From Mauremys mutica (taxonomy: Eukaryota > Chordata > Testudines > Geoemydidae), in NCBI RefSeq assembly GCF_020497125.1, contig NC_059087.1, forward strand, positions 15,347,925-15,411,924: a stretch of 64,000 bases of DNA, given 5' to 3'. Within the stretch, counting starts at the first letter, position 1. Each line of letters opens with the position of its first letter. This document shows positions 1 through 11,735 of the stretch, piece by piece. Below the pieces are notes generated by a model that saw only the letters and a list, made by a program, of their open reading frames with translations, was not told the origin of the DNA and did not search any database. Made by a program: the position numbers and the translations under genes.

Positions 1-1206
1 TGCCTCCCAGAGAGAACCTTTCAAAGTACAAACAGGAGTCAAACGGCTGTATCATCGCTCCAACCATGTTTGTGGTTGTCATTCTTTACCTAATTGCTGG
101 GAAGTTTACAGCTGGCATTGAAATCACTTACAGAATGGATGGAAAGCTTTTCAGGCTTAGCAGGCTGAAAGCCAAGAGTAACATTTCCACAACATTTATT
201 CTGGAACTTCAGTATGCTGATGACAAAGCAATCTTTGCCCGCTCTGAGAGAGATCTTCAAATTATCTTGAATGTGTTTGCCGATGCTTACGCATGTCTTG
301 GTCTCACTCTTAATATCAAGAAGACTAAAGTGCTCTATCAGCCCTCTCCAAATGTGGTATTACATGCCCCATCTATCAAAATCAATGGAGTGGCACTGGA
401 GAATGTCAATCATTTCCTCTGTCTTGGAAGTCATCTTTCATCCAAGGCAGATACTGATGCAGAAATTCAGCATCACCTGAGCTGTGCCAGTGTAGCATTT
501 TTCTCTTTGAAGATCACAACATTCGAACTGACACCAAGCTTCTTGTTTATCAAGCTGTTATTCTCCTAACACTGTTGTATAGGTCCGAAACTTGGACAAC
601 CAATAGACACCACTTGAAAGTCCTTGAGAGGCACCATCAGCGCTGCCTTCGTAAGATTCTGAAGATCAAATGGGAAGACAGGCGCACCAGTATTAGTGTT
701 CTGAAAGAGGCAGAGGCCACCAGTATCGAGGCAATGATCATCTGTCAGCAATTCTGCTGGACTGGTCACATTGTCTGGATGCCAGACCATCGCCTCCCAA
801 AACAGGTCCTGTTCTCTCAGCTGAAAGAAGGATACCGTAATGTGGGTGGACAATGGAAGTGTTATAAGGACTTGCTGAAGGACAGCCTAAAAAATGTAAT
901 ATTGACATTGATACCTGGGAGACACTTGCCCAGGATCGCTTAATATGGAGTGAAGTCCTACGTGATGGTCCCCTGCATTTTGAATTTGCTTGCCAACAAG
1001 CCGAAGAGGACAAGAGGCTCAGGAGGAAGGAGAGACTAGTCTCCAGTCATGGTCAACAGACTCCTGCTGAGCCTGAAAACATCTGCCCTCATTGTAATAG
1101 AACTTGTGGTTCAAGGATTGGCCTTATTAGCCACCTGAGGACCCATAACTCCCATGGAAGATAATCATACTCGGTAACGAGTGATCACCCATCATCATCA
1201 TCATCA
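1..1206 (+). mobile_element. decayed non-LTR retrotransposon, 3' half, with C-terminal C2H2 finger
   Basis: The reverse transcriptase C-terminal half is readable in three successive frames. The segment 66-569 contains the catalytic YADD box (LQYADDKAIFARS) and the LTLNIKKTKV motif. The segment from 575 reads SETWTTNRHHLKVLERHHQR, then a WTGHIVWMPDHRLPKQVLF segment typical of the region after the RT. At 1084-1161 a zinc-finger-like tail reads CPHCNRTCGSRIGLISHLRTH and stops at TAA. The element ends in a short ATC microsatellite tail (1189-1206). It runs off the left edge. At least two frameshifts make it non-functional. The sequence is unlike CR1; the clade is uncertain. Confidence 0.85.
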
Positions 1207-1211
1207 AAATT

Positions 1212-1565
1212 GCTGGCACCAGAAATGAACACAGTATTCCAGCAGTGGTCACATCAGTGCCAAATACAGATGTAAAATAGCCTCTCTCTACTTCTACTCA
1301 AGATTCCCCTGTTCATGCATCCCAGGATTTTATTAGCTCTTTTAGCTACAGAGTCACACTGGGAGCTCATGTTTAGCACAATCCCCAAATCTTTTTCAGA
1401 GTCATTGCGTCCCAGGATATTGTTCCCCATCCTGTAAGTATGGCCTGCATTCTTTGTTCCTAGATGTATGCGTTTACATTTAGCCATGTTAAAATGCATA
1501 TTGTTTACCAAGTGATCCAGATCACTGTGAATCAGTGACCTATGAACTCACCAAATTGAATGTGC
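1212..1565 (-). mobile_element. CR1/L3-type LINE fragment, RT 3' region
   Basis: The minus strand reads MAKCKRIHLGTKNAGHTYRM, then SEKDLGIVLNMSSQCDSVAKRANKILGCMNRGI (shown here as separate blocks in the CR1 order), the segment after the catalytic aspartates of the CR1 reverse transcriptase. Both ends are truncated. It abuts the tail of the preceding LINE. Confidence 0.85.
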
Positions 1566-2479
1566 CATCAACAAATTTCACTTCAAGTTCCACTCCTCTA
1601 TAGCTGCTCTTAAGTCTGGTTTTCACTCTTTCTACTTCAATGAAATTGTTTTCACAAAGGTTGCCAATGACTTTATATTCAAATCCAAGAGCCCTTTTCT
1701 TCATCTTCCTCCTCCTCAACTTCTGACTTTCCTTTGAAGCCTTCAGTCATACCCTCCTTGGAATCATGTCTTTCCTCGTCTTCCATGACTCACTCCTTTT
1801 CTTAGTTCTCCTACTTTTTTTTTCTTGAGTGTCTCAGTGCATCCTCCTCCTCCCCTTCCTTTCTCTTTCTCAAGGTACCCTCCCTCATTCACTTTTTGCC
1901 GTTTCTACACAGCTACAGCTATTTTCTGGGCTCTCATTGTTTCCTGCCTTCCTTTCTTGACTACTTTAACCAGTTCCTTTCTAGTCTTCACTCCCCCCCC
2001 CCCCCCGGGTTATTAAAAACTTTGTGTCTGTGATTATTTACATATACATATTTTCTGAAGACCATCCCACCTTCCTCCTTTACCCAAGGATTCAGGGACA
2101 GCCCCAGCCTGAGGAAACCTTGGTAACGTGGCTTCCCACAGCCAGGAAGCTGATCAGGCCACAAGTGGCGGCATAGGCCCTCTTGTAGATTTCTGGGGAG
2201 TGACAATGCTTGGGAGCAGGCCACAGGGATATTGAGAGGGTCGATATCTGTTGGGGATTCTCACAGAGATTTGCCTCCTCTGAGGCCTTTTCTGTTCCCC
2301 TCCCGCCTCCACAGATGGGGATGATCTGGCCACTATTACTAACTCTGGGCCGGATCCTGCAAGTTTACAGCACTTCCTGATATGTGTGGAATGCTCTTGA
2401 CTCTCAAAGGTTTCACTGGGCATTAAGGGCACTCAGACGTTGGCCCTCAATTTTCTGTTTTCATTCTAAATTTGAAAAC
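1566..2479. other. no gene seen; pyrimidine-rich stretch with C14 run
   Basis: Strongly pyrimidine-biased from about 1690 to 1990, ending in a 14-C homopolymer at 1993-2006. The rest (2010-2479) is unremarkable unique sequence. Confidence 0.6.
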
Positions 2480-3060
2480 CCATTTGTTCCATTTGATTAA
2501 GACCCACCGACCAGGCAAATTAAGATGAGAACAGGTAAAATTTGCCTTGAAAAAGCTGCTACATTTAAGCCTAGCAGAATGGTGTTATGTTCACACAATC
2601 TTCCTTTCCAATTTGTAATTAAGTTAGGCCACCAGCCATTAAGCTTCACAAAGCAAGAGAGAGATGCAAAGAACCTCCAATAAAGTTGTAAACTTCAATT
2701 ACACAGCACCAGCCCAGGGTTCTGATCTTTCATTGGACAGGCAGCTAATTTTATTACAGTAGCAGCATCCTAAATGAGCAGCTTTGGGGCATGGTCTATT
2801 CATTTAATAGTCCGAATAGTCATTAAATCTTACAAATTGGCACCAAGAGTTTGATGTTTTTAGCAACTTATTCATTGAAAGGGGGAGGAAAAGCTCAGCT
2901 TTAGATCATTTATGTTTTCTATTTGTTAAACCATTTTCCTTTATAGGCTACCTAAAATGCAGTCATTTTTACAAGCTAGGGTAAAATATCCAGTTAAAGT
3001 GATTCACTAATGGCTGATTAAAGCAACATCAAGTGTGTAAAACCATTTGGTATGAAATTC
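2480..3060. promoter_or_regulatory. candidate conserved non-coding block
   Basis: Unique, repeat-free, AT-rich sequence with many short homeodomain-type cores (TAATTA near 2618, CTAATTTTATTA near 2746, ATTTAATAG near 2800) and no coding potential. The texture resembles vertebrate developmental enhancers. Inference only; conservation not testable here. Confidence 0.3.
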
Positions 3061-3117
3061 CAGCAAGGAAAGAGCTTATTCCCTGGCCCAAAATGTCATT
3101 GGTTTCAGTCAGTGGGA

Positions 3118-4215
3118 GAAGGATGGCAAGTTCAAATAGGTAACCCCGTCACCCAGTTTTGTGAGATCCCTTTGTATCTTTTCAGCATCAGTTTTGGACT
3201 TAGCTATCTTGAGTAATTTAATATCTTCAAACTTTGCCACCTCTCTGTTTGCCCCTTCTCCCAGATCATTCATGAATATGTTGAACAGCACTGGTCCCAG
3301 TACAGATCCTTGGAGGACACTGCTGTTTACACCTCTCCATTGTGAAAACTTACCATTCTTTTCTACCCTTTGTTTCCTATCTTTTATCCAGTTACTGATC
3401 CATGAGCGGGCCTTCCTTCTTATACCATGATGGGTTACTTTGCTTAAGAGACTTTAGTGGAAGACCTTCCCCAAGGCTTTCTGAAAGTTCAAGTATACTG
3501 TATTAACGGGATCACCCTTGTCCACATGTTTATTGATACCCTCAAAAGAATCCAAATACATTGGTGAGGCATGATTTCCCTTTACAAAAACTATGTTGAC
3601 TCATCCCCAACATACCATGTTCATCTATGGGTCTGATAATTCTGTTCTATATTATACTTTCAGCTAGTTTGTCTGATACTGAAGTTAAGCTAGCTGTCTT
3701 GTAATTGCCAGGATTGCCCCTTGAGCCTTTTTTTAGAAATCGGTGTTACATTAGCTGTCCTCCAGTCATCTGGTACAGAGGCCAATTTAAATGATCGGTT
3801 ACACACCACAGTTAGTAGGTCTGCAATTTCATATATGAGTTACTTCAGAACTCTTGGGTGAATACCATTTGGTCCTGATGACCTATTACTGTTTAATTTC
3901 TCAATTTGTTCTGGAACCATCTCTATTGACACCTGAATCTGAGACCGTTCCTCAGATTTTTGACCCAAAAAGAATGGCCCTGGTGTGGGAATTTCGCTGA
4001 CATCCTCTGCAGTGAAGACCAGTGCAAAGAATTCATTTTGCTTCTCTGCAATAGCCTTGTCTTCCTTGAGTGCTCCTTTAGCACTTTGATAGTCCAGTGG
4101 CCCCACTGATTGTTTTGGCTCTTGTTTTGACCAGACTTCCTGTTTCTGATGTACTTCTGACCTGCCCTGATGTGCCTGCATTGGGTTATTATCGTAGGTT
4201 GGCTCAACCATAACA
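3118..4215 (-). mobile_element. CR1/L3-type LINE fragment, RT N-terminal half
   Basis: The minus strand carries CR1 Pol pieces in order. First is a segment before the RT containing FFALVFTAEDVSEIPTPG and SNRSSGPNGIHPRVLK (3840-4211). Then comes a degraded palm, then MLFNIFMNDLGEGANREVAKFEDIKLL (3109-3291), in which the catalytic ADD has decayed to EDI. Several frameshifts and stops; not functional. Confidence 0.85.
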
Positions 4216-4329
4216 ACTTGACTGGAGTAGGTATTTTAAGAGGAAGAAGATAATTTGTTTTAAATCATGCACAGAAAACGAAGTGATTACATGAACTTTG
4301 CTAAAAGATAAGTAAAAAAAAAATATATA

Positions 4330-4506
4330 GATCAGATCTTGGGACTCACCAATTTTAAATGGTTAATATTATTTATTATTTGTTTTGTGATCAGATCTTG
4401 GGACTCACCAATTTTAAATGGTTAATATTATTTATTATTTGTTTTGTGATCAGATCTTGGGACTCACCAATTTTAAATGGTTAATATTATTTATTATTTG
4501 TTTTGT
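4330..4506. repeat. perfect 59-bp tandem triplication
   Basis: Three identical 59-bp units start at 4330, 4389 and 4448, each beginning GATCAGATCTTGGGACTCAC and ending TTATTATTTGTTTTGT. I saw no mismatch among the copies, so it is recent. The 3' part of the unit is the start of the dispersed repeat that continues at 4507. Confidence 0.95.
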
Positions 4507-4575
4507 GTTAGTGCCTAAATTCCCCTATCAAGATCCCATTATGGTAGACACTGTACATGCGCACACACACAAATA
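4507..4575 (+). repeat. fragment of a reptile MIR-like dispersed repeat
   Basis: Continues from TTATTATTTGTTTTGTG into a stretch around ATCCCATTATGGTAGACACT and GTACATGC. The same layout appears at 26264-26385. The family name is uncertain. Confidence 0.45.
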
Positions 4576-4639
4576 TAAAAGACAGTCGTGTCGGATAGCC
4601 AAGATGGCTAGGACCATAGCCCCATGTTCTGGTTGTCCC

Positions 4640-4825
4640 TAAGCTTCTGATTGCTAGAAGCTGGGAATGGGCAACAGGAGATGGATCACTTGATTAAATT
4701 TCCCTGTTCTGTTCATTTCCTCTGAAGCACCTGGCACCAGCCTCTGTTGGAAGACAGGATTCTGGGGTAGATGGACCATTAGTCTGACCCAGTATGGCCC
4801 TTTATCTTATGTTGTTTTATGTAGC
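4640..4825 (+). mobile_element. CR1-type LINE 3' untranslated end
   Basis: Contains the CR1 3' block GGTAGATGGACCATTAGTCT followed by GACCCAGTATGGCC, and ends in degenerate short repeats (TTATCTTATGTTGTTTTATG) that correspond to the terminal microsatellite of CR1 copies. No coding part is attached. Confidence 0.75.
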
Positions 4826-5149
4826 CCCAAGGATGTTACAATTAAAACAACCACATCCCTTTAAATTAAGTCAAAGATGGGGGATTATTGTCATTTTTAC
4901 TGGTCTTTCATATGATTTTTCACCAGTTTTACCCAACTCTGTACCATAAATGCAAGATCTGGAAGTAACCGGGCGTGGGGTTGGGGCGGGGAGGGAAGAG
5001 AAGGGAGAGACAGAGTTAACATATAGCTAAATATTTTGACACACTTGCATGTTTCCACCAGTGGAGGAACTAGAAATGTTCTCATTAGTGCCGTATTTCT
5101 ACCTGTGGCATATTCTGTGTTTTAGGGATGTCTAATGTGATTTGCTGAG
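4826..5149. other. no feature seen
   Basis: Unique intronic sequence with a G-rich patch at 4970-5005. Confidence 0.5.
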
Positions 5150-5540
5150 TTTTTTTCTAAGAAGCTCCAAAATAGCCTTTACTGCCGAAAGATAAAGATG
5201 GGCTTTCAAAATTTAAGCAGGCCTGGGCAAGCATTCAGTCCATTTATCAAAACACCTGCATACTCCATAGCAAAGCAGGTGAAATTGTAATCAATATTGG
5301 GAGTGAGAGCTGAGGAAGCAAAACTGTCTCCATAAAATGTTATTTAATAAGTCACTGAATCCGAAGGCCTTTGATTGCTATATGTGAAATTCCCTGAGGG
5401 AAAAGGGTTACGCAATATTAAAATCATCAGCTCAGGCTGGTTTCCTTGCCAACTTGTTTTTCTTTATATTTTGTGAACAGATTAAGTACCGGTAATTAAA
5501 TAACAGTTAAAAAAAAAATATTGGCATTGTTCAACAAGCC
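5150..5540. promoter_or_regulatory. candidate conserved non-coding block
   Basis: Repeat-free, AT-rich, no frame. It has the varied composition typical of conserved intronic elements, including GTAATCAATATTGGGAG and GAAGGCCTTTGATTGC (a TCF/LEF-like CTTTGAT core). Inference only. Confidence 0.27.
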
Positions 5541-6484
5541 TCGTGGCAGTTTGTTGTCATATGACACAACTCCCCTACTTTTGATCCAGTTGGTGTAGTC
5601 TGTGGATTCTTCAAAGAGGCTGAACAAGGGAATGGGACTGTTCCATAAAGGAAAACTGACTTTTGCTTAACATCTCCTTTAGTGCCAAATCCTAGACCCA
5701 CTGAATAGCAAAGTTTGCATTGACTTCAATGGGATCAGGAATCAGCCTCTAATAAATACTTGTCTACAATAAAAACATTGAGGTTGGGGTGGGTTGGTGG
5801 GTGAATGTGTATCCATGAGGATTCTGCATTAAAGACGGTACCACTGCATTTTCCCCTCATTTCTTCTCTAAAGTCTGGCCTTGATTTAAGGCTTAATTCT
5901 GGCATTTTCTCTACAGAGCTCAACCAATAAATGTAGAAATAATGTGCAAGCACTGAAATTAGTTCAAGCTGACTGGTCTACAAAGTTTGAGATCTGTGAC
6001 ACAGTGATTAGAGCTTTTATTAATGGATTTAGAGCAGGAAAGTGTGTCTGTTGGGGGAAGCAGTTCATGGGCCAGAGTTTGGTCAAGCTGGTATGGAGTA
6101 GGGATTCGTACAGGCAGTGCCAACAGAAGCATGGCAATGTTATAAATGCAGAAGTAACTTCGTGATATGGAGGGATTATGCCTTTAACTTGTTTATGCCT
6201 TTATCAAGTATGGAATGGTTTAGTTGCCCAACTAGATAGCATTAACTTGCTATTATCTGAGAAATAATACCCATTAGTAAGCTCTGACTTACAGATTTAT
6301 TCCCTGTGTTTCTTATCTACTGTAGATTAATATAAATTCTTCCCTCAAAATCAGCACTTCGAGTTTCCTCTGGCAGGAATTCTGATACCATACTTTATCC
6401 ATTAGCTCTCAGGCCTAACAGCTTTACTCCTTTCTGTTCAATGAATAGATAGGTTTTTCTGTCTCTTGCTACGCACCAAGAATA
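5541..6484. other. no gene seen; short hairpin-repeat fragment at 5690-5745
   Basis: The only repeat noted contains GCATTGACTTCAATGGGATC, a motif of the hairpin family also found complete at 55567-55656. The rest is unique intron. Confidence 0.45.
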
Positions 6485-6715
6485 TCCCTTGGCACAATAA
6501 TGATCTTTTGAACTTGTATAGAACCTTCTATACTGAGGACCTCTAAACATTTTACAAGCATTAATGAATCAACCATCAAAACCTCACAAAATATTACTTC
6601 TCCCCATTTCACAAATGAGATGATTGTGGCAAAGAGATAAGTGATTTGCCCAAGGTCAGAACTTGGAATAGAACCTAGGACTCGGGATTCCTGGTCCTAT
6701 GTCTTACCCACAAGA
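6485..6715 (+). repeat. MIR-type SINE
   Basis: Core-SINE order is visible: a segment ending TTTTACAAGCATTAATGAAT, then CCCCATTTCACAAATGAGAT, TTGCCCAAGGTCAGA and GGAATAGAACCTAGGACTC. Old and diverged. Confidence 0.8.
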
Positions 6716-8004
6716 TTATTCTTCCTGCCAGCAGGTCTCATTTTTACTGGGTATCCTGTTACAGATCATAGAAGCAGATCCATTGGTGAACGGGGTGTCA
6801 CCACCATGGACTTTATAACAAGGGACAGATCTGTTCCTTCTGAGCCATAGGCTTTGCAGAATACACTTTCCCACAAATGGATTTTATGCAAAGTTGGTTA
6901 TTTAGAACAACCAAGCTAGCGATAGACAATCTACTCAAGATCACCATCTTCTGTAGTCAGCTACCACTGCACTAACAAGTTCCCACTGCTCCTGGTCACT
7001 AGTACCTTGATGAGTTTTAAAAAATTAAAACAATAATGTACATAAAGATTATATATTCAAGACCAGGATGTTGTTTCATTCCAAATATTTAAATAATCCT
7101 TGTCTACCTTTTGCCTGTGATGTATGGTTCTCAACCTTAAGATTGCCTGGTAGTTAATTGGATTCTCTAAAACTCCCCTTTATTCATACTCAAATCAGTA
7201 GCATACATCCCCAAAGTTTATCTCAATCTCCTGGTCACTAAAAGTTTCATTATACTTTGAGAGCTCTCGATCCCTTAGCTGTATTACAGGCTTAAGTAAT
7301 GTACATAATCATTTCAAAGGCAAGTAAAATTCTGACCTGCCATAAGCTCTGTACTCCAACAAATTTCATTTCAAGACTTCAGCATTCTCAAATAGATTTG
7401 GACAGCGATTTAAAAGGATACAATATAGATCTTAAAATGCATGGTTGATTTAGTTTAAGCTGTGATATTAAAGGTGGATAAAATCAGAAATAAGCTTTCA
7501 CTTTCAAGGTCATTATTTCTTTCTTCTAGGTCATTTGATATATTTGCCAGTATATTGGAGAGCCCAACAACTGAATAAATACATATCCATGGTACCACAA
7601 TTTTCCCACCATCCTACACGATATCATTGCTTGTCAGCTTTTCAACCTGCATGGTGTTGCATAGTGACAGTAGATGGTAAAATTGGGATCTCTGCTCTGT
7701 AGTGAACAGAGGTGCACCATAGAGTGCTGTGAATTTTTACTACACTTTTTAAATCCCTTTTCTCACCTGCTCTCTCCATGGGAAATCTCAAGTCCATCCT
7801 AGTACCAAGGCATTTCACTCAAAGGCAGTCTGTGGGCCTCTTGAGCAGGTGAAAGAAAGTTGGGTTTAATTAAAGCCGCATTGTGAACACAGTCTTCTTA
7901 TTTTTTGCAGGATTTATCTGGGAGGATTTTTCTATCAGGGAAGAGCTCTTTACATTGTAAGTGGCATCTTGGGGACTTGATCCCTATATCTCTTCCCTCT
8001 AAGG
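6716..8004. other. no feature seen
   Basis: AT-rich unique intronic sequence without recognisable repeats or exons. Confidence 0.5.
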
Positions 8005-8280
8005 CACTGGTTCCCAAACTTGGTTCATGGCTTCTTCAGGGTAAGCCCCTCGCGGGCCGTGAGACACTTTGTTTACCTGAGCATCCGCAGGTACCTGAGC
8101 TGCGGGAAGCAGCGCGGGCCGGGCTACCGCTTCCCGCAGCTCCCATTGGCTGAGAATGGCGAACCCCAGCCACTGGGAGCTGCCGTACCTGCAGATGCAC
8201 AGGTAAACAACGTGTCTCACGGCCCGCCAGGGGCTTACCCTGAACAAGCCATGAGCCTAAAGGAGTTTCACAATTACTGG
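8005..8280. mobile_element. hAT-type MITE, CpG-rich, internally palindromic
   Basis: Begins CACTGGTTCCCAAACTTGG, a hAT-like terminus. Long inverted arms pair CCCCTCGCGGGCCGTGAGAC (about 8046) with GTCTCACGGCCCGCCAGGGG (about 8213), with further pairing around the GCGGGAAGC and GCTTCCCGC motifs inside. The right terminus is decayed, so the end is approximate. The overlapping frames are products of the palindrome. Confidence 0.75.
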
Positions 8281-10379
8281 TCTCCATCCAGAAATTTTTT
8301 TTAGAAAAAAACTTTCCGTGGTGGGAAGATTACAAGGACTGCTTGCCATTCTAACTCACAACTGCAAGAGCTTCGAATTTCCTCATGGGGAGGGGAGAGA
8401 ATGGGAGGCCTTAGTGTAGCACCAACAGGCTATGCTTAAGGCTGCAGTTAAAATATTAAGAACTTCCAAGCTCATGTGACCAATCTGAGTGATTTCTCTG
8501 CCAAAAATACATGATGAATGCCAGAGAGGATGATATCAAGGGTCTCTTGTAAACGTCCATTGCCTAAACAACAGCACTCTTGGAGTCATTGCAAGAAACT
8601 AAAGAACATTCAGAGAGGCTAATCAGAAGTAGAGTGCTTCCATAGCACCATAAACTTCCTATGTGGTTCCAAATATGTAGTTTCATGGTGTATCAGGAAC
8701 AAAGAGGCCTGGTCACAGAGCCTGTTTGAAAACTGATCTTCAGTGAAATGGGAACTTACAAATGTGGCATGTTTTTCTTAAAAATAAAATTGTGCTTTGC
8801 ACGTAGTACTATTAAAGTATAAAGCTTTAATTATGCCCTAAATCCTCTCCTTTAGCCGGGGGGTTCACATGATTATCAGCAGAAAAAGCATCTGGAGAGG
8901 CTGTGTGGTGCAGTGTTTTCCCATATGTGAAATTTTATACAGTACAAATTATTAAACTCCAAATCTCAGGAGAAAGATGGTAATGAAAAATTTAGCACTT
9001 CCTCATCAGGCTGCTGATAATTTGTCTTCTGACTAGGTCTGAAAGAAAAGCAGGGCAGCACTGGAGGAAGTTCTTGATGAATCTCCCTCAAGAGGAAGCG
9101 GCTGTTGTTTTAGTATAATGCAACAGGAGGAACAATGTATCCCTTTATTTTTATTTTGTTGGTGACACTGAAAAAGTACTTACGGCAGAAATTTAACACT
9201 TTCAGGCAAAGACTGTGAGACTGCCTGCCTGCTAGCCCCAAGCTCCCAAGTCATCTCTCAGGACAATTCTTTGTAATAAAGATGTAAACAGCATAGGGAA
9301 GCAAAGAGGATTTTAATGCATGTCCTCCGCAGTAGCTGCCATGCATACCTGGGTCCTGGGCCAGTCACACTGTAGTGTATTTTTCTGGCCCCTCCTAACA
9401 TGCATGTTTGTGTATGCATGTGCACCTGTACACTCTTTCACTCCCCCCTCCCCACACACTCAGGAGGATATGGCAAAGACTCTGCCTGCAGCTGACTGCG
9501 CTAAAACAATCAAATGTTGAACCTTCTGCACTTGAGGGCTTCGAAGTTGAGTGCATAAACAGCTGTTCAGGCATCCACTAGTGCACCAAATGTGACAAAG
9601 CCAACTGGGCTGGAGGGTTCTCTCTTCTCAGTTATCCATTCTGAATACTGAAAAACAGAAGCAGTCTGGATTGCTTTGTTACAGGAGGACTGCATTTTAA
9701 GGGCCTGTGCTATGGGGATGCATTACAGGAAAGAACTGCCAAGCCACAACTTAGAGTCGTCGCAGAGCTTTACTATTGCTGGTTGTGCCCAGGGAATTTA
9801 TTGGTCAATTTGGCAGTAGCAGATTCTATTGCCATGGAAAGTTGTTCTTTTTCAAAATATAAGGTAAAATATTGTTTGTGCATCTACAGAGTTCTGTTTT
9901 ACAAAGTAAACATACCTGTTTGCTAAAAGCTTTGGATTACATTTTCAAATCATTTACAAGGATTTCACCCATTGATTTTTCCAGGCACTGATTTGCAAAC
10001 TTAGCCCTGCAGATTTTCACAGGAACATATTAACTTGATAGGTCAAGCAAAATGATGCTTAAAACTAGCTTGATGTGAATCAAGGCACTCACTGTGTGAT
10101 TATGTATGATTAGCAGTTGTTGCATTGTGCAAAGTGGTTATTATAATTACATTCTTCTTTTGCTGGAGAAACCTGTGTAATGGCAATTGTCATCATGGGA
10201 GGAGTTAGGTACCTTTTGCATTAGTGGATGGAATGCGAAAGGGCAGTCATTTTGTCTGGCATCTTTTTACCCTTTCCATCTCCGAGAAAAGAAAGTAGCA
10301 TCCCCCTCATTTGTAAATGCATCCAGACTAGTTAGATCAGCTCTTAAGGTCCCTTCCACCTCCTCCCCCAAAGTAAATT
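8281..10379. other. no gene seen
   Basis: Unique intron. Short open frames here lack splice context, composition bias or similarity that I recognise. Confidence 0.5.
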
Positions 10380-10720
10380 CTCAAATCCAGATTTTACAGC
10401 TCGTGACAAAGTAAATGTAGTGCCGGTGCAGTGCTATTGGGTGCTGATTAATAATTAGAACCTGAAAATCTTCTGTCAGCTTATGTGAAGTCGAAATTGT
10501 CCATGTGAGGCATCCTTTTTTCAAAAACATTCTACAGTGATTTTCATTGTAGCCCTCCTGGCATAATTCCCCACGAAACAGATAACCCTGTCAGTGGAAA
10601 CTCTGCACATTGCACCTGGAAGGGAGCGCAGATGTTTGAATGCTAACATATAAACTCGGAAAGGTGACTATAATCAAAGATCAAGATTTAAAACTGTACA
10701 TTCATCGAGTTCTAGATGTT
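10380..10720. promoter_or_regulatory. weak candidate conserved non-coding block
   Basis: Repeat-free, with GCTGATTAATAATTAGAACC (homeodomain-like cores) and mixed composition. Lower confidence than the other blocks. Confidence 0.2.
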
Positions 10721-10804
10721 CCCAGGTTAGATACAAAGTTCTTTCCTCTAGGTAAAATATATTTTAATTGTTTCAGTTAGGTGGGTTTCTTAGTAAGGCT
10801 GAGA

Positions 10805-10985
10805 TTTTTCAAAGGAGACTGGAAGAATTAGGGCCCAGATCCTCAGTGTTGTCAATTGGAGGTGGATGCCTAAATCCCTTTTGAAGAGCTGGGCCTATGT
10901 CCCCAACTCCCTTAGGCATTAGGAACCTAACTCCTCTTGTAGGCTCGTTTTTGAAAATCTCGGGCTTAGTGCTTGTAAAAAGAAA
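10805..10985. repeat. hairpin MITE (TTTTCAAAGG/AGGCxCCTAA family)
   Basis: The left side has GATTTTTCAAAGG and GGGCCCAGATCCTCAG; the right side has CCTAACTCCTCTTGTAGGC and TTTTTGAAAATCTCGGGCTTA. The inverted layout is characteristic of small sauropsid hairpin repeats seen elsewhere in the window (32665-33222, 52296-52440). Confidence 0.55.
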
Positions 10986-11735
10986 CAGTATAAACCTCTA
11001 GGCACTGAATGGGTACAGCCGAGCGGTAGTGGTGCATGCTTCCCTACTCCCTCTTCCAAACACTCAAGCTGTAGGTGGCAGGTGGCTAAGGCTAGAGGGG
11101 CTCAGTCCACTCCCCTCATGCACCAAAACCCACTGTCTACCAGCTCATCATCTGCCCCCTGTGGTTGCGGCGCAGAATAAGCTGCATCTCGTGGTGCTAG
11201 TGCCAAGGGGGAGGGGGAGGCGCCTGTGTGTCACACTGTGGCAGGCTTCTCCAAGTGGAGAGAGCCAGTGGGCAGCCATGCCGGATTGGAGCCACTGTTG
11301 CCACGGGTGACTGCGGGGCGGGATTGCTCTTCAACCCCCCCTTGTACCCTGGGGTCCTCCCCTCTGTACCAGCCCAGGATGGAGGCTGCACAGCAGCCCC
11401 CACATACACGCTGGAGAGCAGGTCCAGAGAGCAAGCTCCTCCAGCACATGCTCGGGTTGGGGACGGGCCCATCCTGTGCCCCTCAAGAGTCCTTTTCTGC
11501 AGAGCCAGGAGCCTGATTGCTCAGCCCTCCCCCTTCAAAAGAATATTTTCACCTTACTCCTATGCCCCCAGCCCGATGCCACCGTTCGGAAACAAGAGGG
11601 TCATTCAATCAGTGCCTGTTCATTGCTTGACCAATCTGCACGGACTGCCTGCCGGGAAGGATGCCAGTTAGTGCCAGCAATGTTCATGCGTTTTCCCCAC
11701 CCTAGTTTGAAACATTGCTTAGGGATCCGCGGGTA
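10986..11735. other. GC-rich tract, unidentified
   Basis: Much richer in G+C than its surroundings (especially 11140-11480), so chance open frames occur on both strands, the longest at 11228-11671 (147 codons). No splice sites, domains or family were recognised. It may be an unknown dispersed repeat. Confidence 0.4.

Noticed and set aside
66..943. Retroviral polymerase
   Set aside because: A YADD box is present, but the downstream SETWT segment, C2H2 finger and microsatellite tail indicate a non-LTR element.
8005..8280. Four overlapping 80-95 codon frames
   Set aside because: Mirror frames produced by a palindromic hAT MITE.
11228..11671. 147-codon open frame on the plus strand
   Set aside because: Lies in a GC-rich tract with other overlapping frames; no recognisable motif or splice sites.
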